Assembly (NCBI RefSeq): GCF_963924675.1
Contig: NC_089228.1
Coordinates: 90,054,894 to 90,118,893, forward strand
Direction: 5' to 3'
DNA: 64,000 nt
Origin: Phocoena phocoena
Taxonomy: Eukaryota; Chordata; Mammalia; Artiodactyla; Phocoenidae
Below, piece by piece: positions 1 to 11,627 of the stretch. Below the pieces are notes generated by a model. The model was not told where the DNA came from. It did not search any database and saw nothing but the letters and a program-made list of their open reading frames with translations. Made by a program: the position numbers and the translations under genes. Each line of letters begins with the position of its first letter. Within the stretch, counting starts at the first letter, position 1.

Positions 1-265
1 GCAAATGGGTGTGTTTTTCTTAACTGTGTTGCCAACATGAGGAAATGAGTTCTGGAGAAGGACCCCTTGCCAGAACAACTCGTTAAAACAGGAGTATGAC
101 ACGTGGCTGGGGGATGGGGTGTGTAAATCCACTCTCCTACACATTCAGAGCAGGAAAGTTCAGTGTGAGCACAGGTGAGCCTCATAAAGCTTTGTTTCAC
201 GTGGATGTCTGCTGGGCTGGAGGTGAAGAAAATGTTGTAGCCTATCTGTTACTCCCTTCCCCTTC
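1..265. other. Unique non-coding stretch
   Basis: No recognisable gene or repeat. The open frame crossing it runs into the neighbouring SINE and is not supported as coding. Confidence 0.5.
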
Positions 266-447
266 TTTTTTTTTTTTTTTGGCTTCTCCTGTCGCGGAGC
301 ACAGGCTCCGGACGCGCAGGCTCAGCGGCCATGGCTCACGGGCCCAGGAGCTCTGCAGCATGTGAGATCTTCCTAGACCGGGGCACGAACCTGTATCGCT
401 TAGCATTGGCAGGCGGACTCTCAACCACTGCGCCACCAGGGAAGCCC
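266..447 (-). mobile_element. CHR-2-like tRNA-derived SINE
   Basis: Minus-strand SINE. Its A-tail appears as a 15-nt T run at 266-280, and its 5' end is the complement of GGGCTTCCCTGGTGGCGCAG at the right edge. The body carries the shared core (GCGGCCATGGCTCACGGGCC at about 328-347) but is more mutated than other copies: the polymerase III B-box region reads as a decayed GGTTCGTGCCCC. No clean target-site duplication was found, and the flanks are pyrimidine-rich. Confidence 0.9.
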
Positions 448-785
448 GCCCTTTCTTCTTAAAATAGCCTTTTCTTATCAACCTTCCTTCAGGACACAGT
501 GGTTTCATGCTCTCCTCATCCGCTTCCCTATACCAATTTGCCCTTAAGAAAAGATCTGGAAAATCCAAGATATAAATAATTGATAATATACTACCTGACT
601 GAGACTGACATTCATTCTAAAGGGACACAAAGCCTTAAGTTAGAGGAAATCAGTGTGTATTTGTAGACTTTTCATCATCAGTGGAATAAGGGATGACTTG
701 GAGGCAGTTGGAGATGCAGACTCTCATGAGGATGGGGGCTTGGCTAGTGACTTAAATGAGCAAAGAGGACTGGGTGTATGTAAAG
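448..785. other. Unique non-coding stretch
   Basis: No gene or recognisable repeat seen between the SINE and the MER5A relic. Confidence 0.45.
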
Positions 786-984
786 CAGTGGTTCTCAACC
801 AGGGAATATTCACCCCCCCAGGGGACATTTGGTAACGTCTGGGGACATTTTTGGTTGTCCTAACTGGGGTGAAGGTTACCACTGGCATCTAGTGAGTAGA
901 GGCTAGGGATGCTGGGCAGTCCCCCACAGCTAGGAATTATCTGACCCCAAATGCCAAGAGTTCCAGGGTCGAGGAACCTTGGTG
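786..984 (+). mobile_element. MER5A-type hAT-Charlie DNA transposon relic
   Basis: The segment begins CAGTGGTTCTCAACC and contains the family's GGGGACATTTGG, GACATTTTTGGTTGTC and ACTGGCATCTAGTG blocks, ending in a degraded GAGGAACCTTGG terminus. This is the non-autonomous hAT layout found across placental mammals. No clear 8-bp target duplication was found. Confidence 0.8.
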
Positions 985-2754
985 TAGACTGACACAGACT
1001 TGATAGTGACACTGGCCCCCATGTTGGAGAGACAGCAGGAGAGCTTCAGTGTGCCAGTTGGAGACCAACCACCTTCCCTGAGTAAAGGCATTTCACCTAC
1101 TTAGCAATCAAGAGTACTGTCCTGCGACCCAGTACAGACCGATCTGACTTCTTTGGATAATTCTGAAATCCAGATTTTTACATGAACATTTAAAAATACC
1201 AGCAATGAATCCAAATGAACAAAGTTGAGAGAGACACAAAAAAGACGACCATGAGCTGCACTTGGCTTCTGGGTGGCTACCCACAAGCTCTGACCCAGAC
1301 AGTTTTGTCCCAGGAAGTATAGTGTGGGTTGTAAATCCAGGGCTTCAAGGTACCAGGGGAAGGTTCTGGCCATCAGTCCTTCTGTCTGCAAAGACCACGA
1401 CTGTCCTACTGAGGCAGGAGCCAAGGGGAGGTCTGTTTCAGCTCTGTGAGAAAAAAAAAAAGTATTGGTGCTCTTAGGTTGCTCTAGCACTATTTAACAT
1501 AGTTTTCCAAAAGCAGTTTTACCTTTTCCTCTTGTCAAGGTCTCTTGGGCTCAATATGTACATTTCAGATTCTGGACTTCTACTAATTCAAATATCTAAC
1601 TGACAGAGTTGCCGAAAAGATTAAATAAGATAATATATAAGAAAGTTCATAGTGTAGGGTTGTCTGGCACTAAAAGAAATGTTAGCTGACCCTAAATACA
1701 AAGATAATTCTTCACTATTTGAAAGGGACTATAGATATATTTTTTAACTGGATAGAATTAGTGACCAGCTCCTGGGATAATGAGCTGAGTTCTCCCGCTT
1801 GAATTTGGAGGGCAAACACATGTTCTTTGTGTCTGGGAGGTATGCTTGAGATTTCCTTTGTCTCTCCCTGCTTTGGGGAAAAGCAAATTTGGCATGGCCT
1901 TTGAATGACTGCCTCTCCCCCACTTTTTTTTTTTTTTTTTTTTTTTAGTATGGAAGCTTTGTAAATTCGCCCTTTTATAAGCAAGCACCATCTTCATACC
2001 TGCCGAAACCGAATTCTCATCCAGAGGCTAGGAAATGAACAAAGGGGCAGTAATACCAACTGCATGCAGACAGCTCAGCCCACGCAGGTACACAGGCATG
2101 GCTGCACCAACAGGGGAGGGAGGCCCTTTGTAAAGAACCCTTTTTATTGTGACTCTTTCACCTCCCCCAGCCCAGCCTGAGCCATGAGAAGAAGAGTGTT
2201 GTCAATGAGACAGGCCAATTTTACCCATCTTACACAATCGTGCATTACAGACTTTCCAAGAAGACGCCATTCAGGGTGAATCACCAAATTCAGGATGAAA
2301 AGGTTTTGATTTGCAAAAGCACTCAAGCATTTCTCTTTAGAGCTGGAGATGGCAGGGAAGGAACCGACGTGCACGCAGCTGCTTCACCTTTGGGCCAGGT
2401 GCACTGGCAAGCACTCCCTGGGGGAGCAGGGCGAATGCACCCAGCATTCACAGGCGCCTTTGTCACACGCTGGGTGCCGGGGGCCATGAATGCCTTATTT
2501 AAGGCAGAAAAGAATGAGAAGGTGCTGGTGACTGTGGGGTATTGAAACGTGTGGAACTGAGTCAAAGCATGAACTGCGGGTTAACATCAACTGAAATTAA
2601 TGTTTAAATTTTCAAGTTCTCAATTCGATTTCATCAACACAGGCAAGAGGTGATGAGAAAGAATGCTAGATTGAGGATTGTATCATTTTGGATGATTTCA
2701 GCTACTGATGACAGAAAATTTATCTCAAGTGACTTCAACCCTCATTACTCATAG
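985..2754. other. Unique non-coding stretch
   Basis: No exon or confidently named repeat. It holds an A run near 1450-1461 and a long T run at about 1925-1946; the latter may be the tail of an unrecognised minus-strand retrocopy, but I could not identify a body. The open frames are short and repeat-like or low-complexity. Confidence 0.4.
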
Positions 2755-2905
2755 CTTGGGCTCAGGACCGCCAGGATCACCATCACCATCACCTGGGGGC
2801 TCGATGGAATTGCAGAATCCACAGCCCCAACCCAGACCTGCATCAGAATCTGTACTTTTACAGGACACACAGGTTATTTGCAGGCACATTATGGCTGGAG
2901 AAGCC
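2755..2905. mobile_element. MER20-like hAT-Charlie relic
   Basis: Contains ATCACCTGGGGGCTCG, a GCAGAATC block, CCCAACCCAGACCTGCATC and AGAATCTGTACTTTTAC in the order found in MER20. It lies in the opposite orientation to the MER20-like copy at 49,983-50,170. Boundaries are approximate. Confidence 0.6.
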
Positions 2906-4264
2906 CAGCCTTACAAGCGCTCTGTTGTTGTTGTTTTTTTTAAATCTCAGAGACCAAGTCGACTAGATGTAGGCAGTTCCAGGGTTGGTTAATTCAGCAA
3001 CTCAACAATGTCAAGAAGGGCCTGGGTGTTCTTTATTTTTCTGCTCTGCTCTGCTAAGTGTGTTTACTTTTATACTCCGATTTATCTTCCTGTGGTCACA
3101 GATGGCTGCAGAAGCTCCAGGCATCACCTTGAGCAGCCGAGTGAAGGGGTAGGAAAAAGGAAGCTTCCTCTTACCTATGCCTTTTTAACAGCAAAGAAAC
3201 AGTTTCCAGGAGCCACCTAGTACATTTCCTTTCACATGATACGTCTCATATCTGATTGTCCAGAATTTCAATCACTTGCCCATTCCTAAACCAATAACTG
3301 GCAAAAGGATTAGAATAATGATGATTGGCTAAGAACAATGAACATTTAACCTCCGGGACCAGGTAGGAGCCTGGTCTCCTTTGACGCACATGGTGATTAA
3401 TATATGAACAAAATGGGTTTCTGTAACTTGGAAGAAATGAGAGTGGGTAGGAGAGGCAGCAGGTAGGAAGAGCAATCGTGTGTACTGCAAGAATTTTGTA
3501 AAGGCTGCTCACGTATATTTTGGGACATTAGGAACTTCCTCATGAGTGTTTGTTTGAGAGAGAAAAATGAACCCTCCGTGAGGGGGTCCCTCTATGACTG
3601 AGCCAGGAGATGCTGTCCGAGTGACGTGTATAGCCTTGGATAGTTGCTGCTACAGAAAGTTCTTAATAATAGAATAATGCAATTATAAGTTTTAAAACTA
3701 GACGCCTAGAAGGGACGTTTTAGGTTACTTAGTGTCATGCCTGTACACTATAAATGAACAAAAAGTATACATAATCTGCACATTGATCAGTTATGTGCTA
3801 CCGTCTTGATGGACGTAGTTCATTCTTTCAATTTGACGTCTGGACTTTAAAGAAGTATATAATTTTACCTTTCTGGGGAACATGAATGATTATGTAGAAT
3901 GAATCACCTAGAGGCCATTTTAAGACCATCTAAGAGAAATAGGATTCAGGTAGGCAGGTTGGAGGATCCCAGATGCCATGAAACCATGAGACACCAAAGA
4001 GCGGGGTCTGTCTGATGCAATCTGTAGGCACTTGGCAAGTGTTTGTAGAACAATTATCAGTGGGTAAATGAATTAAATGTAATTGTATCTTTCTCTAAAG
4101 AAAATTTTCATGTGACCTAGCTTCACCATTAGCATTCTTATTTGCTATACATTGTTTTTACTGGTTTGTTCTGAATAAGTGGAATAGAACCAATGGATTC
4201 CTGGGCATCCAGGATACTTTCTCTTTCATACTCTTATTTCTGAGGGTCTGAAAGAGAAATGCAA
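2906..4264. other. Unique non-coding stretch with possible old repeat traces
   Basis: Includes a short GTT repeat near 2921-2935. A stretch around 3985-4078 (GCACTTGGCAAGTGTTTGTAGAA) resembles the 3' end of L2 or MIR but is too decayed to assign. No exon is supported. Confidence 0.35.
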
Positions 4265-4400
4265 ATACAACATTAGGCTCCATTAATAAATGAGATGCGA
4301 AAGCTGAAGTTCAGAGAAGTTAATTAGCCTAAGGACAGCCACTTACCTGTGGAGTTAGGATTTGAACTCAAGACCATCTGACTGAGCCTTTAACACCATG
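4265..4400 (+). mobile_element. MIR SINE fragment
   Basis: Order of motifs matches the MIR core and 3' half: AAGCTGAAGTTCAGAGAAGTTAA, CAGCCACTTACC, TAGGATTTGAACTCAAGACC and TCTGACTGAGCC. It is ancient and diverged. Confidence 0.6.
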
Positions 4401-4622
4401 ATAGTAGTTAATCTATCTAAGCATTGATTGTATGCTAGGTATTGTTCTAATGTGTTATCCATGTAATCCTTGCAAAAAGCCAATGAGGTGGGAAATGTTT
4501 ATTATTCCACTTTACAGGTAAGGAAACTGAAGCTTAGAGAGGCTGAGTAACCTACCTGTATCTACACAGCTATCCCTGTTAACCCTGGACATGAACTTAT
4601 GTCTGTCTGACCCTAGAGCTCC
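4401..4622 (+). mobile_element. MIR SINE fragment
   Basis: A second plus-strand MIR directly follows the first. It shows TATGCTAGGTATTGTTCTAA, CACTTTACAGGTAAGGAAACTG, AGCTTAGAGAGGCTGAGTAA and GTCTGTCTGACCCTAGAGC, the standard MIR order. Confidence 0.7.
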
Positions 4623-7446
4623 ATGCCCCACTGTCATGTTATTGCTTACAGATGGTGGAGCCCAATATTGTATCCTATGTTGCTCAAGAGAGCAGAATTC
4701 AGATTTAGAAAACCTTTTAGGAATTGGTCTGTGCCCACAATAGACTTGTCTGCCTCAGCTGCATGTGAGCTGGTGAAAGGTAACAAACATTGTCAAGGAG
4801 GCATAGCTGAATTTACTACATGTAATTAGAGGTAGGATTGGGTTATTTCTAAAGTCTTTTTCAAGAATGGGGTTCTATAAATAGTCTAAATCTTTTTTTA
4901 GGCACTTTTATTTTCAGTACTGGGCCATTCACTTAATCAGAAGTGTATACTTTGCAAGGGAAAGAAATAGGTAGAAAAGGAGACTCTTATTTTCATCTTC
5001 TTGTCCTTTGCTCTCCCACATGCCTACCCCACCTCTAGCTCTTACACTCAAACCCCTACACTTGCAAATTTACTGTAGATGACATTCTTTTCCGCATCTG
5101 GTAAAGCAGTTTCCACACTTTCCCGCTTAAATAAGAGTTGAACAGTGTTTAGATATATTTACCATCCCTCCCCCAAACACCAACATCTGATTATCTAAAA
5201 GCACGTGTCTTAAAGTTGTGAGCAAGTAGTCAAATATTCCATCGATGCAAAGCTTAGATAACATTTCAATGCAGGAAGTATTTGCTTAATTTCTGTGAGG
5301 TTAAGATGGTAGTCAGTGGAATCTCTGATTGGTTTTGAGAAATGGATACAAATTTAATGTTTGCTCAGATAAACATTTTCAAATGTCTCAATCTAGTTTG
5401 GCTCCATTCTGGGGAATGATGCTTCAGTAACTTGAAACCTTACTAAGTGAAGTCATCCTGTCTTTGAAACAGTGGGCTTGAGCTCAGAGGGCAAGCTTCT
5501 CAGGCTAATACTAGGCACTTTCTTTTTTCTCTCTGTCTCTCTTCCCTTTTTCTTTGTCCTGCGCTCTCCTTCTTTCCGTTGTCTACCTTTTCACTTTGAA
5601 AACCACTGATTTCAAAAATGCATCTGTAGCTGTTACTTTTGCATGCATCTGATTTTATGGGTTTGTGGAGCTCCTGAAGTTAAATTAATTTTAAATGAAT
5701 TTTAATTACTAATGCTTTGGGCCATTGCCTTTAGCAAAGTCAACAAAACAATCAGGGTTACCTTAGTTTGTCTCTTTGAGGAATAGTATTCACCCGTTTG
5801 GGTGAATACTTACTAAACAGAGCAGTTTTCTAACTAGAAACATAAATAAAATAAAGCTACTGCTATATTTGAAGGTCTGAATTTATTTCTTTTCAAAAAC
5901 AGCCACCTTTGATTTAAAAAATAGGATTTTAAATGAGCACAAAGGGATTTCTGTTTGTCAGTAATACCTCATTATTTTTCAAAGGTGGAGAGGGTCCTAG
6001 TCGTAATATTATGCTATGTAAATGCTGAAGCAGAGGCTAAATTATGACCTGAAGGTTTGAATTCTGTTCTTAGCCCCACACAGAGTGCTTTGTATGTAAC
6101 AGTAGAGAAACTGGGTTCCTTCTCAATACAGTGTCCCCTTGTAAATTAAGGGTAATCAACTCCTAGTTGAAAAGTGAAGGGATAATGAGATAATGTTCAA
6201 AATGGCTTTTAAGTGTCTACCTATAGAGGTTGAAGGTGAAAAAAGAACATTGTGATGTCTGTGAATACCCCCTCCCAGGAGGGAAGGCTACTCACGTTGT
6301 TCCCAGTGGAATGTTCTGTTCAATCAGGGGCCCTCACTTGAGTGGTTTGATAAATAATAAGCTTAGATTGACTGCAGATAAAAATGGGAAAGGTTGATTA
6401 AGTCATTTAGTTCCTTGACAATTTTGCAAACCAAGCAGTTTCTGTAAGGATCAGACTTAGACTGTGTAGTACACCGTCCAATCAAACCACCAAGGTTCTG
6501 GGTTCCACCTACCGCCCCTTCCCCCAGAAAAGATCGCAAGATTTCTACTATTCTCTCTGAAAATTGATATCAAATTTCCTTCATCTAAATGTATGCTACT
6601 ATTATTAATGATTCCCAAGTGGTCTCTGATACCTGTTTTATCCTTCTTAGTTGAAAACATGCTAAAATACACCCAGGTAATAGAAACACCCATGGTTGTC
6701 AGCTGGTTAATTCATTAATCAGTTAAATTCATTGTGTAGCTTGACAGATATAAGAATCTTTCTAAGCAGAATATTAAAACTCTATCTTAATGTCCAAATA
6801 CATGAATATAGAAGATAATTAGAAAGGAAACAGTGATTTAAATAAAAACTCCAAATATAAACTTCCTGGGACAAGTTCAGGAAGAGAAAAGGAATTTTTT
6901 TCCCTGCAGTTTCTCTCTAGAATTGACTTCCCACTCCTATTTAAAGCAGCCCCCAATAATCCTATTTAAATCACACAGTGTATCTAAATGTGCAAAGAAA
7001 TAAATATACAAGCAATTATTTATTAATAGCAACAATATATTATGAGTGTCTAATGTTTTACAGTTTCCAGAGTGTTTAAGCTCACTCTTTTTAGTAATAT
7101 CTGCTTATTTCCATCCAGGTTTAAAAAATGATCTGTGTAATTGTTTCACCTTTATAATAGGACTCATCTTTCATTCATGTAATACTTGTTTGATTCGTGT
7201 GTATTTGAAAATTTAAAAAGTAGATGACTTTTAAGGGCACCCATGAAGTTCAGATTCCAGGGTTTTGCATAAACACTGCCATAGGCACGCACATGGACAC
7301 GTACACACGTACATCCACTTTGCTTCTTTATCTTTGTCTTGGCTGGTATTCCTGGTGAGAAATTACTTTTCTCTCAAATCCCCCTTGATAACTCAGATTA
7401 TATGTGATTGCTTTCAATGGTTGCCCACCATTAAGGAGTTTTCTTT
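4623..7446. other. Unique AT-rich non-coding stretch
   Basis: No gene recognised in about 2.8 kb. It includes a pyrimidine-rich tract at about 5520-5580 and a perfect short hairpin at 5785-5810 (listed separately). The 78-codon minus frame at 6457-6693 has no recognisable domain. Confidence 0.4.
5785..5810. repeat. Perfect 11-bp inverted repeat with 4-nt loop
   Basis: Arms AGTATTCACCC (5785-5795) and GGGTGAATACT (5800-5810) are exact reverse complements around the loop GTTT. It lies in otherwise unremarkable AT-rich sequence. Function unknown. Confidence 0.85.
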
Positions 7447-7784
7447 TTCCTTCTTTTTTTAAAAAAATATTTATTCATTTGGCTGTGCCGGGTCTTCCTT
7501 GCAGCATGTGGGATCTTTTGCCGTGGCAGTCTTTGCGGCGTGCAAGGTCTTCGTTGTGGCACACAGGCTTCTCTCTAGTTGTGGCGTGAGGGCTCCAGAG
7601 CACATGGGCTCTGTAGTTTGTGGCATGCGGGCCCTCTCGTTGAGGCCTGCGGGCTCAGTAGTTGTGGCACGCAGGCTTAGTTGCCCCGTGGCACATGGGA
7701 TCTTAGTTCTGCAACCAGGGATCTAACCCGCGTCCCCTGCATTGGAAGGAGGATCCTTTACCACTGGACCACCAGGGAAGTCCC
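7447..7784 (-). mobile_element. Long-form CHR tRNA-derived SINE
   Basis: Minus-strand copy with its A/T-rich tail at the left (ATTTATTCATTTGGCTG) and its tRNA-derived head at the right (complement of GGGACTTCCCTGGTGG). The extended middle contains repeated GGCTTCTCTCTAGTTGTGG-type and GCTTAGTTGCCCC segments absent from the short CHR forms. It is flanked by a 14-bp target duplication with one mismatch: AAGGAGTTTTCTTT at 7433-7446 and AAGGAATTTTCTTT at 7785-7798. Confidence 0.85.
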
Positions 7785-7798
7785 AAGGAATTTTCTTT

Positions 7799-8814
7799 AA
7801 AGGCCAAGAGGCTGGATAGAAAAAAAGATGAATCAGAGAAAGGAAAAAAAAAAAAAATTGAAGAAAACATACTTGGGTAAAAGAGGGAAAAGCAAATGAC
7901 ATCTCTTTTAGTTATATGGGTGTTTCCAAAGCTTGTGCCTTTCTCCACTATGTATAATTTAAGCTCCACGTGAATTCTCAGTACTTTGGAATAAATTTTG
8001 GAGTAAATTTTCTTGTTCTGATTCACCTTAAATATAGATCACTATTTGAAAAAATAATAAGTGATAACTTATTTTTTAAGTAAACAGGGACAGAAGAATT
8101 GACCATAGGGAACCTCAAAAAAGAAGCAGGGGAGAGGGGAATTTTCAGGGTGAAATGAAAGTGTTTGATAGGAACAAAAACATAAGCTTGCGATGACTAA
8201 ATCACAGAACTTGAGTGATGAAGGGAACCTCAGCTCATCTTTAATTTCTTTGTCTCTGCATCTTGGGTAGTTACATGCACATAAAGGAGCCTCCAATGAA
8301 AATGTCTTCACAGTCATATTTTATCACTGTTGTGCCCCCCCATCCCCTCATTCCAGCCACACAGGCCTTTCTTTACTCCCCCAAACATTCAAGTTTCCCC
8401 TCCTGTATCAAGGTCATTGCAATTATTCTACTTTGTTGAAAAAGTCACCAGAAACAGCATTGATCTAGAACATGTTTGGTCTGCCAGGACAACCCATGAT
8501 ACAGCTGGTTCTACAGATGTGGAGTATGACACACAGCATCCTAGCAGGGTCACTCCAGTGGGACACTGGAACACGCTGTCAAGGAGAGTGCAAGGCAAAG
8601 TGATGGCATGCCACTGAGGAGTGAATCTCAGTAACAGCCAAGCATCTAGAGGAGGCATCAAAGGAGAAGGAGAAGTGGTCATGGAAATGGGATGTATCAG
8701 CTTAGGCCAATGTCTTAGGAGACAAAGAAAGAAATGTTTTAAGAAGACAGATACAACCAGTATTGGACATGAAACTAAGCACAGGACTGGCAGGTAGAAA
8801 AACACTTCATGGTG
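7799..8814. other. Unique non-coding stretch
   Basis: No recognisable gene or repeat. The minus frame at 8428-8826 (132 codons) has no identifiable domain, no convincing splice context, and overlaps other open frames, so it is treated as chance. Confidence 0.4.
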
Positions 8815-9720
8815 CCATTCATTCATCCATTCTTTAATTCAGCCATTCATTCTACAGACATGCATATGTAGCTAAGTGGCAGGTGCTCATCACGAAGAAG
8901 TAAACAAAACAAACACAGTCCTGGGCTTCCCTGGTGGCGCAGTGGTTGGGAGTCCGCCTGCCGATGCAGGGCACGCGGGTTCGTGCCCCAGTCCGGGAAG
9001 ATCCCACATGCCGCGGAGCGGCTGGGCCCGTGAGCCATGGCCGCTGAGCCTGCGCGTCCGGAGCCTGTGCTCAGCAACGGGAGAGGCCGCGGCAGTGAGA
9101 GGCCCGCGTACCGCAAAAAATAAACAAACAAAACCACAGTCCCTGCTCCATCCTAAAGCTTATATTCTGAGGGAAGCGGGAGTGGGGTGAGGAAAGACAA
9201 GAAACAAATTCAAAGTAAATATATAATATAATATCAGATGGCAATAAATGCTATGGATAAAGCAAAGCAAATTAAGGAGATAGAAGGATCAGATGGTACT
9301 ACTTTGGGTAGGGCAGGCAGGGAAAACGCTCTTTGGGAGGATATTTCAGTGTAGGACAGAATGAAGTGAGGCGTGAGATGCTAGCGTTTGTGATGATGGA
9401 TGAGGTGGTCTGCTGCTGAAGAGTTGAAGAGGGTGGAATGAACGGGACCGAGGGATGAGAGAGTTGTAAGAAGGAGAAAACTGTCAACAGTTCAAATGCA
9501 CTGAGATGTCAAAGTAAAGGAGAGGAAAGTGTTCATCGGGTTGTTGGGTCTGACCATTAAAGAGGTTAGTAATCCTGAAGAGAACAGTGGCAGTGACTTG
9601 TTTGGGAGACAGACTGCAGATGACGAAGGAGTAAGAGGGTAATAGGGAATGGATAGAGGGGAGATATTTTGAAAAGGTTTAGCGATGAAGGAGAGTGGTT
9701 AGGGGAGTAGCTAGATACAA
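8815..9720 (-). mobile_element. Old L2 LINE fragment, interrupted by a CHR-2 SINE
   Basis: The left edge shows the L2 3'-end tandem of CATT/CATTCATC units. After the SINE come segments typical of antisense L2: GATGGCAATAAATGCTATGG, GGGCAGGCAGGGAAAACGC and GACCATTAAAGAGGTTAGTAA, the last matching the reverse-transcriptase region upstream. The fragment is heavily decayed with no usable frame. The CHR-2 at 8923-9125 splits it, so the L2 is the older insertion. Confidence 0.6.
8923..9125 (+). mobile_element. CHR-2-like tRNA-derived SINE
   Basis: Plus-strand copy with head GGGCTTCCCTGGTGGCGCAG, an A-box-like TGGCGCAGTGG, a B-box-like GGTTCGTGCCCC and an A-rich tail. It is CpG-rich and well preserved. 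It interrupts an L2. Flanks share an A/C-rich duplication ending in CACAGTCC (about 8914-8921 and 9135-9142). The TGGC-to-CAGC change near the internal GCTCAGCAACGG is a private substitution. Confidence 0.92.
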
Positions 9721-9765
9721 AATGATATAAAACTAGTTTTTTGTGTTTTTTTTTCCCCTCTAGAC

Positions 9766-9990
9766 CAGGGTTTCTCAACCTTGGCACCATGGACATTTGG
9801 GGCAGACGATTCTTTGTTATGGGAGCTGGTGAGGGGACTGCCCTATGCATTGTAGGATGTTCAATAACATCCCTGGCCTTTACCTACTAGATGACAGTAT
9901 CACCCCCTCCACCCTGTTTTAACAACCAGAATTATCTCTAGACATTGCTAAATGTCCCCTGGTTAAGTCACCCCCACTTGAGAACAAATG
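9766..9990 (-). mobile_element. MER5A-type hAT-Charlie element with target duplication
   Basis: Minus-orientation copy: CAGGGTTTCTCAACC at the left, GGATGTTCAATAACATCCCTGG and CCTACTAGATGACAGTATCACC inside, and CTTGAGAAC at the right. It is flanked by a perfect 8-bp duplication CTCTAGAC at 9758-9765 and 9991-9998, the length expected for hAT transposition. Confidence 0.88.
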
Positions 9991-9998
9991 CTCTAGAC

Positions 9999-10929
9999 CA
10001 AGATGACCTGTGTTGTTTGAAATGATGGAGAAAGAGCCCCTGGAGAGGGAGAGAGAAAAGAGATTGAAAACGAAGGGCCTTCATGTGAGGAGCCACGGTC
10101 AGGAAGTTCAGCTCGTCTCCCCTGCAGAAAAAGCAGAACTATAGGGACTATTAGTCAATGCTGTGTTTTATGAGTTTAGGAACAAATGTTACTCCAAATT
10201 AAGAAGGGAGCATTCAAGCTTAAAATTAGAAAAGAAAAAATATATTTGTTGTAACAGTTTGGAAACCAGCATGCAAACTTTCAAGGAAAAGCAGTATTAT
10301 TAAAAAAAGAGACACCATCAGTTATCCTTTTACGTTTTAGTAGGATTAAGACAAATGAGCACACAGTTTGAGTTGGAGAGTAGATCCTGTGATTCACAAA
10401 TTGCCCCTTAGCCTGGGAAGTCCTTAACTTGGGATTGAAGACAGATGTTTCTGATGTGACTCATGTATTTTTACCACTTTCTCATGGGCACAGACCGAGT
10501 TTATTCCTTTCTGTGTCCTGGTGATGTCAGTGTCTTGTTTACACAGGATGAGCCAGCCTAAGTCAGAACTAGCCCTAAGTCATGTGGTGTATGGTAAAAA
10601 TACAGAGGCGGGTTTCTCTTTAGACAGAATATAGTTGCAGGCTCTAGGGGAATAGACTCGATTTCTGGGTTGAATACATGAACTTTAGATATTTGGGAAT
10701 GTTCTAGAATAACAGAATTTCAGAGTAGCGAAAGATTGTCACAGTTACCTCCACAAACATTTTACCACTTCTCAAGGTGGTCTTTCAAGTATTGCACATT
10801 AAAAACACACAAAAGTTGTCTCCTAGGGACAGAACAAATGCGAATATACTACTTTGCAATTAAGTATTTTCCCCCCGAAGTTAAAATCAAATGTTCATCT
10901 ATACCTGAAAAGACAACTGGCATTTACTG
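9999..10929. other. Unique non-coding stretch
   Basis: No gene recognised. A weak LINE/CR1-like phrase around 10,712-10,750 is too decayed to name. Confidence 0.4.
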
Positions 10930-11055
10930 AAAACGTACTATATTAGAGAGAACTACTATAGTTATTTTATGATGTGATTTCCTTAAAGCCTCATGACAAT
11001 TTAGTGAGCCAGGTATTATTCCCATGGGCAAGCAAGAAAAACTAGCAATCATGCA
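10930..11055 (+). mobile_element. Probable MIR fragment
   Basis: CCTCATGACAATTTAGTGAGCC, AGGTATTATTCCCAT and GGCAAGCAAGAAAAACTAG follow MIR order, though diverged. Confidence 0.4.
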
Positions 11056-11176
11056 GAAAATGATACTGCAAAACCTAACAGTGTAGACACAGCTGTTTTA
11101 TGTCCAGAGTTGATTTGGACATTCCTCCCCCAATGATTTTTACCTCTCTGATGAGATCTCAACTTCTTTTTAACAG

Positions 11177-11385
11177 TAAATACACAAATTGAGCTACTTT
11201 GGAACTGATATTCAGCAATGGAGTTCATCCAGCCAGACTCTGGTCAGTAGAGTTGAGTTAGCAGACATGATTTCGGTTGCCCACGTCCTGTGTAACAGAG
11301 TACCCTTCAGCCTCTCCTGGCAGACCTCTCTAGCAACACACTCTGGAAATGATCCCTTGAGGCTCCTATCAGATGTCATGAAGAG
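11177..11385 (+). other. Candidate non-coding exon bounded by splice-like sites
   Basis: A pyrimidine-rich tract ending AACTTCTTTTTAACAG (to 11,176) resembles a 3' splice site, and AG/GTAAGT at 11,384-11,391 is a full consensus 5' splice site, 209 nt apart. The longest frame through it is open after its first codon but begins in-frame with TAA and has no ATG, so an internal coding exon in that frame is unlikely. It could be a lncRNA exon or chance. I do not recognise the product. Confidence 0.2.
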
Positions 11386-11413
11386 GTAAGTTTCTTTGAG
11401 ATTTAAATTATGG

Positions 11414-11618
11414 GGCTCCCCTGGTGGCGCAGTGGTTGAGAGTCCGCCTGCCGATGCAGGGCATGCGGGTTCGTGCCCCGGTCCGGGAAGATCCCACATG
11501 CCACAGAGCAGCTGGGCCCGTGAGCCATGGCCGCTGAGCCTGCGCGTCCGGAGCCTGTGCTCCACAACGGGAGAGGCCGCAGCAGGGAGAGGCCCACGTA
11601 CCGCAAAAAAAAAAAAAA
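11414..11618 (+). mobile_element. CHR-2-like tRNA-derived SINE
   Basis: Plus-strand copy beginning GGCTCCCCTGGTGGCGCAG, with intact A-box- and B-box-like sequences and a pure A tail. The 9-bp target duplication AAATTATGG lies at 11,405-11,413 and 11,619-11,627. It sits about 25 bp downstream of a consensus splice donor. Confidence 0.93.
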
Positions 11619-11627
11619 AAATTATGG

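Noticed and set aside
8428..8826. 132-codon minus frame
   Set aside because: No recognisable domain, overlapped by a plus frame, no promoter or splice evidence.
8923..9000. Functional tRNA gene within the SINE heads
   Set aside because: The head is tRNA-derived and keeps A/B-box-like motifs, but it cannot form a full cloverleaf and is the same in all CHR copies.
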